DNA of 64,000 nucleotides. Origin: Luethyella okanaganae (GTDB taxonomy: Bacteria; Actinomycetota; Actinomycetes; Actinomycetales; Microbacteriaceae). The stretch spans positions 1,240,001 to 1,304,000 of the forward strand of contig NZ_JBHSTP010000001.1 of the NCBI RefSeq assembly GCF_042660285.1. The letters run 5' to 3'. Made by a program: the position numbers and the translations under genes. Position 1 is the first letter of the stretch, and every line of letters begins with the position of its first letter. Positions 28,071-38,512 of this stretch are shown piece after piece. A model generated the notes under the pieces. It worked only from the letters and a program-made list of their open reading frames with translations. It did not search any database and had not been told where the DNA came from.

Positions 28071-29313
28071 GGTCCTCCGAAATCCGTCGTATCGAAAGCT
28101 GTTCAGCGCCCAGGTCGTCGCCCTGATCGGAACCGGCCTCCTCACTGTCGCCCTCGGTTTACTCGCTTTCGATATCGCGGGCGGCGATGCAGGCTTCGTG
28201 CTCGGCACCGCACTCACGATCAAAATGCTCGCCTATGTCGGCGTCGCGCCGATCATCGCGGCGCTCACCGGGCGCATCCCGCGCAAGCTGCTGCTCATCT
28301 CCGCAGACGTGCTACGCGCCGGAGTCGCTTTCTCTCTCCCATTCGTCACCGAAGTGTGGCAGGTCTTCGTGCTGATCTTCGTACTGCAGGCCGCCTCGGC
28401 GACGTTCACTCCCGCGTTTCAGGCCGTCATCCCAGATGTACTCCCCGACGAGAAGCAGTACACGCGAGCCCTCTCACTCTCTCGGCTGGCCTACGATCTC
28501 GAGGCGCTCGCCAGCCCCATCCTCGCAGCCATACTTCTCGGCATCATGAGCTATCACAGGCTGTTCGTCGGCACGGCCGTCGGCTTCGTCGCCTCCGCCG
28601 CGCTCGTGTTGGCGACCGTCTTCCCGCGACTTCGGCCTGCGCCGCAGACGCCGTTCTTCGAGCGCCTCACTCGAGGTGTCCGAGTATTCCGGCGCACCCC
28701 CGAACTTCGTGGCCTCCTCGCCATGAACCTCGTGGTCGCGACCTCGACCGCGATGGTGATCGTCAACACCGTCGTACTCGTTCAAGGGCTGCTCCAACGA
28801 CCACAGACGGATGTCGCACTCCTCCTCGCCGCCTACGGCGCCGGCTCGATGCTCGTCGCGCTCGCCCTCCCAAAGATCCTCGACACGCTGCCTGACCGGC
28901 CGATCATGCTGGCGGGTGCCACGGCTCTGCCCATCGGACTCATCGCGACCGCCGCCCTGACCGCCGTGCCGGCGACAGGATACGCGTGGGCGGCCCTCCT
29001 CGTCGTCTGGTGCCTCCTCGGTGCCTCGACGTCGCTGATCCTGACGCCTTCCGCGAGGCTCCTGCGCCGATCCTCGGATGAGATGAGCCGACCAGCGGTC
29101 TTCGCCGCACAGTTCTCTTTCTCACACGCATGCTTCATCCTGACCTACCCGGCGGCCGGCATCCTCGGATCAGTGCTCGGCCTTCCCACCACCGCCGTCA
29201 TTCTTGCCGCAATCGGCATTCTCGCGGGCGTCGCCGCACGCCTCGCGTGGCACACGCCGAGCCCACCCTCAGAGCTGGCCGCTCAGCCATCCCCATCCGC
29301 CGAGACTGCATGA
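28063..29313 (+). CDS. MFS transporter, probable metal efflux
   Basis: Carrier of 416 residues with about twelve membrane segments. It overlaps the ArsR-family gene by eight bases and so is very likely under its control, which suggests export of a metal ion (nickel/cobalt is a guess from the regulator). GTG start at 28063. The last codons and stop lie inside a 28-base inverted repeat. Confidence 0.85.
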   Translation: MIEVLRNPSYRKLFSAQVVALIGTGLLTVALGLLAFDIAGGDAGFVLGTALTIKMLAYVGVAPIIAALTGRIPRKLLLISADVLRAGVAFSLPFVTEVWQVFVLIFVLQAASATFTPAFQAVIPDVLPDEKQYTRALSLSRLAYDLEALASPILAAILLGIMSYHRLFVGTAVGFVASAALVLATVFPRLRPAPQTPFFERLTRGVRVFRRTPELRGLLAMNLVVATSTAMVIVNTVVLVQGLLQRPQTDVALLLAAYGAGSMLVALALPKILDTLPDRPIMLAGATALPIGLIATAALTAVPATGYAWAALLVVWCLLGASTSLILTPSARLLRRSSDEMSRPAVFAAQFSFSHACFILTYPAAGILGSVLGLPTTAVILAAIGILAGVAARLAWHTPSPPSELAAQPSPSAETA

Positions 29314-29365
29314 ATCGTCAAAAAGCGCCCCCTATTCGACGATTCATGCAGTCTCGGCGGATGGG
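29292..29365. terminator. Perfect 28-bp inverted repeat over the MFS stop
   Basis: Arms 29292-29319 and 29338-29365 are exact reverse complements (28 bases, CCCATCCGCCGAG at one end) with an 18-base loop. The left arm encodes the end of the transporter. It would act as a terminator for this gene, but it is much longer than usual and is coding on one side. Confidence 0.65.
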
Positions 29366-29377
29366 ATGACGTGGGGC

Positions 29378-29725
29378 TTAGCTGCGTCGGCCGATCTTTT
29401 CGAGGCGGCGGGCGGACGCCGGCATCCCGAGCTCGCCAAGCGGAGAACTGTTGTCGGGGACCGGCTTGTGCTCGATCACGGGACAGTTCAGTACTGTATT
29501 GGGCGTCGAATGGTCGATGAAGTGCTCCCCCATCGGATGCCCGCACAGGGGGCATGCCGCCAGCCTTGTCGGCCGGTCAGCCTCGCCGTATTCCGTCACG
29601 GGCGGAGGGCCGAACGCCGGAGAGAGCTTACGGTTCATCCACTCGAAGAAGTGCACGAACCCATTGTCGGCTGCTGCAGCATCTCGCGTCCGGGCCATGC
29701 GCACATCATACTCGCGATTTGACAT
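29378..29725 (-). CDS. Hypothetical zinc-ribbon-like protein
   Basis: Protein of 115 residues, soluble, with FVHFFEWMNRKLSP in the N-terminal half and a CPLCGHPMGEHFIDHSTPN motif whose Cys and His could bind zinc, plus a later NCPV. I recall similar small proteins in other Microbacteriaceae but know no function. Start could also be at the ATG for MARTRD at 29698. Confidence 0.6.
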   Translation of the reverse strand: MSNREYDVRMARTRDAAAADNGFVHFFEWMNRKLSPAFGPPPVTEYGEADRPTRLAACPLCGHPMGEHFIDHSTPNTVLNCPVIEHKPVPDNSSPLGELGMPASARRLEKIGRRS

Positions 29726-29764
29726 ATTTCACCCGGCTATGCTATGCGATTCCGATGAATGGCA

Positions 29765-30493
29765 TCACGGCTCACCGAACCCTGTCTCGATGAGATCGGC
29801 GAGAGCGTCCACCGCGCCACGAGAACCAGTCTCGGGCGAGGAAACCTCGGCGACCATGCCCTTCGTCAGCCCGAGAGCCATGATCCCGAGCAGGCTCCGT
29901 GCGTCGGTTCCGTTCACGGTCACCCGTTCGGTGAAGGAGTTCGCAAGCTTCACGAACTGGGCGGCCGGTCTCGCGTGCAAGCCGTCCTTGTTCACGAGGG
30001 CGACGGTCCGGCTGTAGCCAGACGGGGCGTTCGCCGACGCCACCGCGAACTCAGAAGACGTGGCTCCTGCGGATTCCGCGGCAGCCGCCACAGCGTCGAG
30101 TCCCCCCACGATCTCCGCCGCGACCGACGCCGCAACGCCTCCCTCGACGAGCGGCGCGTCGACGATGCGCACGCGGCCCCGCACATCGTCGTCGAGGAAA
30201 TCGACGGCGGTCTCCGCGGTCAAGATGGCAGAGCCGAGATCGCAGATGATGACGACTCCAGCACCGGCGTCGACAGCCGAGATCCCTGCTGTCACCTTTT
30301 CAAAGCTCGTTCCGATGCGTCCATCATCCGTTCCACCCGCGGCGGACATGAGCACGGTCGGGGCCATTTGGGAGGCGAGCTCGATGAGCCCCTCGGCGAT
30401 CTTGGCGCTGTGCGACACGAAGACGATGCCGACCCTGGGCTGTGGATGCACGGTGCCAGCCTCGACTTCCGTCTCAGGCACCGGCTGCGACAT
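29765..30493 (-). CDS. dhaM: PTS-dependent dihydroxyacetone kinase DhaM with HPr domain
   Basis: Phosphotransferase subunit of 242 residues: an N-terminal EIIA-Man-like domain with its phospho-His in VFVSHSAKIAEG (H28) and a C-terminal HPr domain with NKDGLHARPAAQFV (phospho-His near residue 170). It passes phosphate from the PTS to the ADP bound by DhaL. ATG 30493 overlaps the end of dhaL by 20 bases. The EIIA-HPr fusion is common in actinobacteria. Confidence 0.88.
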   Translation of the reverse strand: MSQPVPETEVEAGTVHPQPRVGIVFVSHSAKIAEGLIELASQMAPTVLMSAAGGTDDGRIGTSFEKVTAGISAVDAGAGVVIICDLGSAILTAETAVDFLDDDVRGRVRIVDAPLVEGGVAASVAAEIVGGLDAVAAAAESAGATSSEFAVASANAPSGYSRTVALVNKDGLHARPAAQFVKLANSFTERVTVNGTDARSLLGIMALGLTKGMVAEVSSPETGSRGAVDALADLIETGFGEP

Positions 30494-31112
30494 CCGCTGC
30501 GGCACGCAGGAGAAGCGCGGTCGACTGGGCCCCTGGGTCACGGTGACCGATCGCGCGTTCGCCGAGATAGCTCGCCCGGCCTTTCCGGGCGACGAGCGGC
30601 TCGGTCGCGACAGCACCCGCCTCGGCCGCAGCAGCCGCAGCGGCCAGGATCTCCGTCTCGCCCGCGCCCGAACTCTGCGCGGTCTCGGCGGCGACGACTG
30701 CCGGCGTCCAGGCATCGATCATGGTCTTGTCTCCCGGCTCCGCCTTGCCACGCAACACGATACCGTCACGGGCTGCCGTGAGCAGGGCGACGAGCGCGGC
30801 ACCGTCGAGCGCGGTCTCGGCACCGACGGCGCCGGATGCTTTGAGATAGGCGGTCCCGTAGAGCGGACCAGCCGCTCCCCCAACCGTCGAAATGAGCGTC
30901 GTCGCGACGAGTTTGAGAACGTCACCCGGCGTGGCCGCAGCCGGCAGGTCATCGAGCTTGGTCAACACGGCCTGAAAGCCTCTGTCCATGTTCTCGCCAT
31001 GATCACCATCGCCGATCTCGCGATCCAGAGTGATCAGTTCGACGCGATGCTCCGATATGACTTGCGCGCTCCGCTTCATCCAGGCGACCACCCAGGCGAC
31101 ATCCACACTCAT
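30474..31112 (-). CDS. dhaL: Dihydroxyacetone kinase subunit DhaL
   Basis: ADP-binding subunit of 212 residues with the nucleotide/Mg site DREIGDGDHGENMDRGF (near residue 31) and GGAAGPLYGTAYL near 79. ADP is a permanent cofactor, phosphorylated by DhaM, and the phosphate is passed to dihydroxyacetone on DhaK. Middle gene of the dhaKLM operon on the minus strand. Confidence 0.92.
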   Translation of the reverse strand: MSVDVAWVVAWMKRSAQVISEHRVELITLDREIGDGDHGENMDRGFQAVLTKLDDLPAAATPGDVLKLVATTLISTVGGAAGPLYGTAYLKASGAVGAETALDGAALVALLTAARDGIVLRGKAEPGDKTMIDAWTPAVVAAETAQSSGAGETEILAAAAAAAEAGAVATEPLVARKGRASYLGERAIGHRDPGAQSTALLLRAAADVAAGA

Positions 31113-31121
31113 GCGTGTGTC

Positions 31122-32123
<1,002 letters not shown>

Positions 32124-32325
32124 GAGTCTTCCCTCCATCAAGCATCGGCTCATCGCGGCCCGGCGCAGAGCGGTCACCTGCCAAACTTACGCGCTGGCCG
32201 CATCTCGAAGTAGGGTTCGCCGGAGATTCGCGCTGTCCATTCCTCCCTTGCCGATCAGAACGTAGTGTGGAGGAAAGACCCCGCTGTGTGGTTCCGGCGA
32301 TGCGAAGTCAGGCAAGGAGGTCAGT

Positions 32326-33099
32326 GTGGGCAGTCTCGGTATCATCTTTCTTTCGGAGTTTGTGGGTACGGCGATGCTCGTTCTTTTGGGTTGTGGTGTG
32401 GTTGCCAATGTCGCTCTCGCTAGGAGCAAAGGCTTCAATGGTGGTTTTCTGATGGTGAACTTCGGCTGGGGCCTCGCGGTCTTCGTCGGCGTCATCGTGG
32501 CCTACGCTTCGGGCGCGCACATCAACCCGGCCGTCACGCTCGGGCTCGTCGCGAGTGGTGCGACGGAGTTCGGCAATGCCGCGCTGGGCACGACGGTTCC
32601 CGTTGACGTGCTTACGGTGCTGACGTATATCGGCGCGCAGTTGCCGGGTGCGGTTCTGGGTGCGGTCGTCGTGTGGCTCGCTTATAAGCGGCATTTTGAC
32701 GCGGAGCCAGAGGCGGCGAGCAAGCTCACGGTGTTCTCGACCGGTCCGGCTATCCGCTCTTATGGATGGAATCTCGTGACGGAGATCGTCGGCACTTTCG
32801 TGCTGGTGTTCGTCGTCATCGGTTTCGGTCGTAATGGGGATGCTTCGGGTCTGGCCGCGTTGGGCGCTTTGCCAGTGGCTTTGCTCGTGATCGGTATTGG
32901 TGCTTCTTTGGGTGGGCCGACCGGGTATGCGATCAATCCGGCTCGTGATCTGGGGCCGAGGATCGCTCATTTCATTCTGCCGATCAAGGGCAAGGGCTCC
33001 TCGGATTGGTCCTATTCCTGGGTTCCCGTCGCGGGTCCTGTCATCGGTGGGCTTCTCGCTGGCTGGGCGTCTCATTGGCTTTTGCCGATCCTCGGTTAG
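32326..33099 (+). CDS. glpF: Glycerol uptake facilitator (MIP family)
   Basis: Aquaglyceroporin of 257 residues with six membrane segments and both NPA boxes: GAHINPAVTLG near residue 64 and YAINPARDLGPR near 205. The Asp after the second NPA region (ARDLGPR) marks the glycerol-type channel. GTG 32326 follows AAGGAGG. Upstream of glpK in the same operon. Codon use is T/G-rich at both ends. Confidence 0.92.
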   Translation: MGSLGIIFLSEFVGTAMLVLLGCGVVANVALARSKGFNGGFLMVNFGWGLAVFVGVIVAYASGAHINPAVTLGLVASGATEFGNAALGTTVPVDVLTVLTYIGAQLPGAVLGAVVVWLAYKRHFDAEPEAASKLTVFSTGPAIRSYGWNLVTEIVGTFVLVFVVIGFGRNGDASGLAALGALPVALLVIGIGASLGGPTGYAINPARDLGPRIAHFILPIKGKGSSDWSYSWVPVAGPVIGGLLAGWASHWLLPILG

Positions 33100-33189
33100 C
33101 GGTTGGCGACCCGATTCGGGTTGGCGGGCCGGTTGGCTTCGTCATCATTCATGGCCGGTTCCCGGCCGATGCAAGGAGATAGAAACATC

Positions 33190-34704
33190 ATGGGCGGTTA
33201 TGTTCTCGCGATTGATCAGGGGACGACGAGTTCGCGTGCGATTATTTTTGATGGGGCGGGGTCAGTGGTTTCGTCGGGTCAGCTTGAGCATGAGCAGGTC
33301 TTCCCGAGGGCGGGGTGGGTGGAGCATGATCCGAGAGAGATCTGGGACAACACGCGTGAGGCTATCGGCCGGGCTTTGGCGAAGGCGAGTCTGACTCGTC
33401 ATGATATCGCGGCGGTCGGCATCACGAATCAGCGTGAGACCGCGGTGGTCTGGGACAGGTTCACGGGCGAGCCTGTTTATAACGCGATCGTGTGGCAGGA
33501 CACGCGCACGCAGGACATCGTGGATCGGCTCGCGGCTGATGGTGGGGTGGAGCGGTTCAAGCAGAAGGTCGGGTTGCCACTGGCGACGTATTTCTCGGGC
33601 ACGAAGATCGTCTGGATCCTGGAGAACGTTCCCGGTGCCCGTGCTCGAGCGGAAGCGGGCGGGTTGTTGTTCGGCACGACCGATAGTTGGGTGTTGTGGA
33701 ACCTGACCGGCGGTGTCGATGGTGGCATCCACGCCACGGACGTCACGAACGCGAGCCGTACGATGTTCATGGATCTGGAGACTCTCGCCTGGGATGAGGA
33801 GATCCTCGCGGTGTTCAATGTGCCGAGATCGTTGCTGCCCGAGATCAGGTCATCTTCCGAGATCTACGGCACGGTGCACACCTCGAGCCTGCTCCGCGAG
33901 GTTCCTGTCGCGGGCATCCTCGGCGATCAGCAGGCCGCGACGTTCGGGCAAGCCGCCTTCGACGCCGGCGAAGCGAAGAACACCTACGGCACGGGCAACT
34001 TCCTCATCTTCAACACCGGTGAGGAGATCGTGCACTCCAGAAACGGACTCCTCACGACCGTGGGCTACAAACTCGGTGACCAGCCCGTGCACTACGCCCT
34101 CGAGGGATCCATCGCCGTGACCGGCTCCCTCGTGCAATGGCTCCGCGACAACCTCGGACTCATCGACACCGCGGCCGAGATCGAGACCCTCGCGAACACT
34201 GTCGATGACAACGGCGGCGCCTACTTCGTCCCCGCGTTCTCGGGACTCTTCGCACCCTACTGGCGCCCCGACGCCCGCGGCGCCCTCGTCGGACTGACCC
34301 GCTACGTCAACAAGGGCCACATCGCCCGCGCCGCTCTCGAAGCCACTGCCTTCCAAACCCGCGAAGTCCTCGACGCCGTCAATGCCGACTCCGGCGTGCC
34401 CCTGACCGAACTCAAAGTCGACGGCGGAATGATCACCAACAACACCCTCATGCAATTCCAAGCCGATATCCTAGACGTTCCCGTCATCCGCCCCGTCGTC
34501 GCCGAGACCACCGCGCTCGGCGCCGCCTACGCTGCCGGCCTCGCGACCGGCTTCTGGTCAAACCTCGACGAGCTCCGCAACAACTGGCAAGAAGACACAC
34601 GCTGGGAACCCCACCTCGACCCCGCCGAACGCGACCGCCTCAACCGCAACTGGAAGAAAGCCGTCACCAAAACATTCAACTGGGTCGACGCCGACGTCAT
34701 CTGA
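33190..34704 (+). CDS. glpK: Glycerol kinase
   Basis: FGGY kinase of 504 residues: AIDQGTTSSRAIIFD near the start, the GNFLIFNTGEE region of the second half and DGGMITNNTLMQFQADIL near 420. Converts glycerol to glycerol 3-phosphate. ATG 33190 after AAGGAGATAGAAACATC. The first half is rich in G/T third positions, the second half (from about 33.9 kb) almost purely C-ending; see findings. Confidence 0.95.
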   Translation: MGGYVLAIDQGTTSSRAIIFDGAGSVVSSGQLEHEQVFPRAGWVEHDPREIWDNTREAIGRALAKASLTRHDIAAVGITNQRETAVVWDRFTGEPVYNAIVWQDTRTQDIVDRLAADGGVERFKQKVGLPLATYFSGTKIVWILENVPGARARAEAGGLLFGTTDSWVLWNLTGGVDGGIHATDVTNASRTMFMDLETLAWDEEILAVFNVPRSLLPEIRSSSEIYGTVHTSSLLREVPVAGILGDQQAATFGQAAFDAGEAKNTYGTGNFLIFNTGEEIVHSRNGLLTTVGYKLGDQPVHYALEGSIAVTGSLVQWLRDNLGLIDTAAEIETLANTVDDNGGAYFVPAFSGLFAPYWRPDARGALVGLTRYVNKGHIARAALEATAFQTREVLDAVNADSGVPLTELKVDGGMITNNTLMQFQADILDVPVIRPVVAETTALGAAYAAGLATGFWSNLDELRNNWQEDTRWEPHLDPAERDRLNRNWKKAVTKTFNWVDADVI

Positions 34705-34737
34705 GCGAATGGCGGCCACGCGACTTCGGCAGTACGG

Positions 34738-35790
34738 CTAGCGTCGCGTAGCGGTCGTCCATTGCTCGAGCTTGGCTGTGGCCGCGCCGGAGTCGATGGT
34801 CTGGGCGGCGACGGTCATCTTGTTCGCAAAACGCTCGAGAATGCTCGTCTGCACCTGCGTGGGATCCTTCGCAAGCGCATAGGCGACCATGCCTGCCGCC
34901 GCGTTGAGCAGTACGATGTCGCGCACCGGGCCTTTCTCCCCAGCGAGCACAGCACGCGCGATCGCCGCATTCTGCACGGCATCGCCGCCGACGAGGTCGG
35001 AGATCTTCGCCCTCTTGATGCCGAGGTCGCGGGGATCGATGTCGTGTTCCGTCACCATTCCTCGCGTCACCTCCCAGACATGGCTGTGCCCCGTCGTCGT
35101 GAGCTCGTCGAGACCGTCGTCACCGCGGAACACGAGCGCTGTGGCTCCACGTGTCTGGAAGACGCCGACGAAGAGGGGCACTCGGTCCAGAGCGGCGACG
35201 CCAACAGCTGAGGCTTCGGGCCGGGCAGGGTTGCAGAGCGGGCCCAGGTAGTTGAACACCGTGGGAATACCGAGATCCGTGCGCGCGACCGCTGCATGTC
35301 GGAACCCAGGATGGAAGGCCGCCGCATAGGCGAAGGTGATGCCCGTCTCACTCAGGATCTCAGCGACCCGTTCGGCCGAGAGGGTCAGATCGATGCCGAG
35401 CGCCTCGAGCACATCGGACGAACCCGACGCCGAACTCGCTGCGCGGTTGCCGTGCTTGATCACGGGCACCCCGGATGCCGCCGCGACGATGGAGGCCATC
35501 GTCGAAACGTTGACCGTGCCGAATCTGTCACCACCCGTCCCCACGATGTCGAGAGCCATCGAGTCGACCGGCAGCGGGACGGCGTGCCCGAGAATCGCGT
35601 CGCGGAAGCCGACGATCTCATCGACGGTCTCGCCCTTCGCCCGCAGGGCGATGAGGAAACCCGCGAGCTGAGCGGGGGTCGCCTCCCCTGTCATCACCTG
35701 CTCCATGCTCCACGCGGCATCCGCGACGCTCAGGTCTTGCCCGTTGAGCAGGGAGCTGAGGACGGACGGCCACGTTTGAGTTTCCAGCAT
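34738..35790 (-). CDS. trpD: Anthranilate phosphoribosyltransferase
   Basis: Enzyme of 350 residues of tryptophan synthesis that joins anthranilate and PRPP. Motifs: DIVGTGGDRFGTVNVSTM near residue 81, KHGNRAASSASGSSDVLEAL near 110 and a NYLGPLCNPA region near 180. It stands alone rather than in a trp operon, convergent with glpK and divergent from ctaE, as is usual for this position in Microbacteriaceae. Confidence 0.93.
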   Translation of the reverse strand: MLETQTWPSVLSSLLNGQDLSVADAAWSMEQVMTGEATPAQLAGFLIALRAKGETVDEIVGFRDAILGHAVPLPVDSMALDIVGTGGDRFGTVNVSTMASIVAAASGVPVIKHGNRAASSASGSSDVLEALGIDLTLSAERVAEILSETGITFAYAAAFHPGFRHAAVARTDLGIPTVFNYLGPLCNPARPEASAVGVAALDRVPLFVGVFQTRGATALVFRGDDGLDELTTTGHSHVWEVTRGMVTEHDIDPRDLGIKRAKISDLVGGDAVQNAAIARAVLAGEKGPVRDIVLLNAAAGMVAYALAKDPTQVQTSILERFANKMTVAAQTIDSGAATAKLEQWTTATRR

Positions 35791-35850
35791 TTCCCAATCC
35801 TATGCGGCACCACTATTCACCGAGGATTCACAGTGTTCATTCCTTGATAG

Positions 35851-35864
35851 TTAGGCAAACCTAA
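35851..35864. promoter_or_regulatory. Putative DtxR/IdeR iron box
   Basis: TTAGGCAAACCTAA is an inverted repeat (TTAGG/CCTAA) matching the core of the actinobacterial iron-dependent regulator site. It lies 70 bases before ctaE and 61 after the trpD start. It could couple oxidase synthesis to iron; the match is to the core only. Confidence 0.5.
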
Positions 35865-35933
35865 CCTCGAGATTGCCACGACAGGCCTCCGACAATGAGA
35901 AAACGGCGCTCCGATATCGGCCATAATGGAACG

Positions 35934-36563
35934 GTGACGAGCACCTTGATTACTCAACCGGCGAGTGCGCCCGCGATCAACCGGCCCAACACTGTGGCGG
36001 TGGGCACCATCGTCTGGCTGGGCAGCGAGGTCATGTTCTTCGCCGGGCTCTTCGCCATATACTTCACGCTCCGCTCGACGAGCCCCGAGCTGTGGGATGC
36101 GGAAGCGAGCCAACTGAACTTCCCGTTCGCTCTCACGAACACACTTGTCCTCGTCGCTTCGTCGTTCACGTGTCAGTTCGGCGTCTTCGCCGCAGAGCGC
36201 ATGCAGCCGCGATCGACGGGATGGAAACCGACGCAGTGGGGCGTCGTCGAGTGGTTCTTCCTCAGTTATGCGCTCGGAGCGATCTTCGTCGGCGGTCAGA
36301 TCTTCGAATACGCCACGCTCGTCTCCGAGAGCATCGCGCTCGACTCCAACGCCTACGGGTCGGCCTTCTACCTCACGACCGGCTTCCACGGCCTGCACGT
36401 AACGGGCGGCCTGATCGCCTTTCTGCTCGTCATCGGCCGCGTATTCGCGGTCAAGAATTTCGGACACCGGGAGGCCACGAGCGCCATCGTCGTCTCTTAT
36501 TACTGGCACTTCGTCGACGTTGTCTGGATCGGGCTCTTCCTGGTCATCTACGTTCTCAAATAG
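35934..36563 (+). CDS. ctaE: Cytochrome c oxidase subunit III
   Basis: Membrane protein of about 209 residues with five membrane helices (first from TVAVGTIVWLGSEVMFFAGL). GTG 35934 preferred to an upstream in-frame ATG at 35895, since the aligned N-terminus begins near TSTLITQPA. A CATAAT sequence (35922-35927) may be a -10 for a near-leaderless message. First gene of ctaE-qcrCAB. Confidence 0.9.
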   Translation: MTSTLITQPASAPAINRPNTVAVGTIVWLGSEVMFFAGLFAIYFTLRSTSPELWDAEASQLNFPFALTNTLVLVASSFTCQFGVFAAERMQPRSTGWKPTQWGVVEWFFLSYALGAIFVGGQIFEYATLVSESIALDSNAYGSAFYLTTGFHGLHVTGGLIAFLLVIGRVFAVKNFGHREATSAIVVSYYWHFVDVVWIGLFLVIYVLK

Positions 36564-36587
36564 GAATCAGGAGCGGACTACTTTCCC

Positions 36588-37400
36588 ATGCCCGAGAACA
36601 GAAAAGCTACAGCTCGCGTGAGCCGCAAGACAGGACGTCGTCACCCTTTGGCGACCGTTGCGTTGCTTGCGATCGGCCTCGTCTTCACCGGTGGAGCATA
36701 CGCGGCGCTCAGCGCGACCACGGCGTCGGCCGAAACCGATATCGCCTCGCAGCAGACGATCGATGAAGGCAAGAAGCTCTTCCAAGCCAACTGCGCCACC
36801 TGTCACGGTATGAGTGCCCAAGGAACCGGAAACGGCCCGAGCCTCATCGGCGTCGGTGCCGCATCCGTCGACTTCCAGGTCGGTACCGGTCGCATGCCGA
36901 TGCAGATGAACGGACCGCAGGCCCAGCAGAAGCCGGTGCAGTTCACCGACGAGCAGATCAAGCAGTTCGCCGCCTACGTGGCCTCGCTTGCTCCGGGTCC
37001 GGCCATACCCGCACCAGAACTCGTCGACGGCGGCGGTAACGCGGCGAACGGCGCCGAACTCTTCCGCATCAACTGCGCCATGTGCCACAACGTCGCCGGA
37101 GCCGGTGGTGCCCTCACCGAAGGCAAGTTCGCTCCGGAGCTGACGAATGTCTCCGGTGTGCACATCTACGAGGCCATGGTCACCGGCCCACAGAACATGC
37201 CTGCGTTCAACGACCTCAACATCTCGCCAGAAGACAAGCGGGACATCATCACGTACCTCAAGTACGTTCAGGACAACCGCTCCCCCGGAGGTTTCGAGCT
37301 CGGTTCGCTCGGTCCCGTGGCGGAGGGCCTGTTCATCTGGATCTTCGGTCTCGGCACCATTGTCGCCCTGACCGTGTGGATCACGGCGAAGTCGAACTGA
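36588..37400 (+). CDS. qcrC: Diheme cytochrome c subunit QcrC
   Basis: Protein of 270 residues with an N-terminal membrane segment, two cytochrome c domains (CATCHG near residue 66, CAMCHN near 164) and a C-terminal membrane anchor (VAEGLFIWIFGLGTIVALTV). In actinobacteria QcrC replaces soluble cytochrome c by bridging the bc1 complex to CtaC of the oxidase. Confidence 0.94.
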   Translation: MPENRKATARVSRKTGRRHPLATVALLAIGLVFTGGAYAALSATTASAETDIASQQTIDEGKKLFQANCATCHGMSAQGTGNGPSLIGVGAASVDFQVGTGRMPMQMNGPQAQQKPVQFTDEQIKQFAAYVASLAPGPAIPAPELVDGGGNAANGAELFRINCAMCHNVAGAGGALTEGKFAPELTNVSGVHIYEAMVTGPQNMPAFNDLNISPEDKRDIITYLKYVQDNRSPGGFELGSLGPVAEGLFIWIFGLGTIVALTVWITAKSN

Positions 37401-37438
37401 CCGGCGCCCGGCAATGACACAGCGTGAAAAGGAGAACC

Positions 37439-38512
37439 ATGGCACAGGACGATAACGGCGGCAGGGAGATCATCGCTGCCGATTCGTCGGGCGCCGCGCA
37501 CGCGGAGGAATCCGCTGGCACCGCCGTCGCCGCACGGGATGCCCTGTCAGATCCTGGTCTTCCGCCGCACCGCGCGCGAGTCACAGACACGGACGCTAGA
37601 GCCGAGAAGCGCGCCGAGCGCACCGTCTACACGCTCTTCTATCTGTCGATCGTCGGCAGCATCTGGGCCATCGCGGCCTACATGCTGTTCCCGATCGAGT
37701 CGAACAACGTCGGCGATGTCCGCCTCAACACGCTCCTCATCGGTCTCGGCATCGCCCTCGCCCTGCTGGCCATCGGAATCGGCGCGGTCCACTGGGCCAA
37801 GACTCTCATGTCCGACAAGGAAGGCATCGACGTTCGTCACCCCGTCCGCGGCGACGAGGAGACCAGGGCTCGCGCCGTGGAGATCTTCCAGGAGGCCAAC
37901 GAGGAGTCCGGATTCGGGCGCCGCACGCTCATCCGCAACAGCCTGATCGGAGCGCTCATCGCGTTCCCCTTGCCCGCGATCGTACTCTTTCGCGGCCTCG
38001 GCCCTCAGAACGAGAACCCGGTCGCGCTCCTCTCCCATACCATGTGGAAGAAAGGCACCCGTCTCGCCCTCGACCCGAGCGGTACGCCGATCATGGCAGC
38101 GGATGTCACCGTCGGTAGCGCATTCCACGTGATCCCCGAGGGCCTCAACGAACTCAAGACAGGCAAGCTGGAAGAGAAGGCCAAGGCCGTCGTCCTGCTC
38201 ATGCGTCTGCGTCCGGAGGATCTCAACGAGCTGCCGGAACGCAAGGACTGGTCGTACGACGGCATCGTTGCATACTCGAAGATCTGCACCCATGTCGGAT
38301 GCCCTGTCGCCCTCTACGAACAGCAGACGCATCACCTGCTGTGTCCGTGCCATCAGTCGCAGTTCGACGTGGCCAACCACTGTGCGGTCATCTTCGGTCC
38401 GGCCGCGCGGCCCCTGCCGCAGCTGCCGATCGCTGTGGACGCCGAGGGATACCTCGTCGCCCAGAGCGACTTCCACGAACCTGTCGGCCCGAGCTTCTGG
38501 GAGCGTCATTGA
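37439..38512 (+). CDS. qcrA: Rieske iron-sulfur subunit QcrA
   Basis: Protein of 357 residues with three membrane segments and a C-terminal Rieske domain: CTHVGCP and CPCHQSQFD bind the 2Fe-2S cluster. ATG 37439 follows AAGGAGAACC. Its stop overlaps the TTG start of qcrB. Accepts electrons from menaquinol in the bc1 complex. Confidence 0.94.
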   Translation: MAQDDNGGREIIAADSSGAAHAEESAGTAVAARDALSDPGLPPHRARVTDTDARAEKRAERTVYTLFYLSIVGSIWAIAAYMLFPIESNNVGDVRLNTLLIGLGIALALLAIGIGAVHWAKTLMSDKEGIDVRHPVRGDEETRARAVEIFQEANEESGFGRRTLIRNSLIGALIAFPLPAIVLFRGLGPQNENPVALLSHTMWKKGTRLALDPSGTPIMAADVTVGSAFHVIPEGLNELKTGKLEEKAKAVVLLMRLRPEDLNELPERKDWSYDGIVAYSKICTHVGCPVALYEQQTHHLLCPCHQSQFDVANHCAVIFGPAARPLPQLPIAVDAEGYLVAQSDFHEPVGPSFWERH

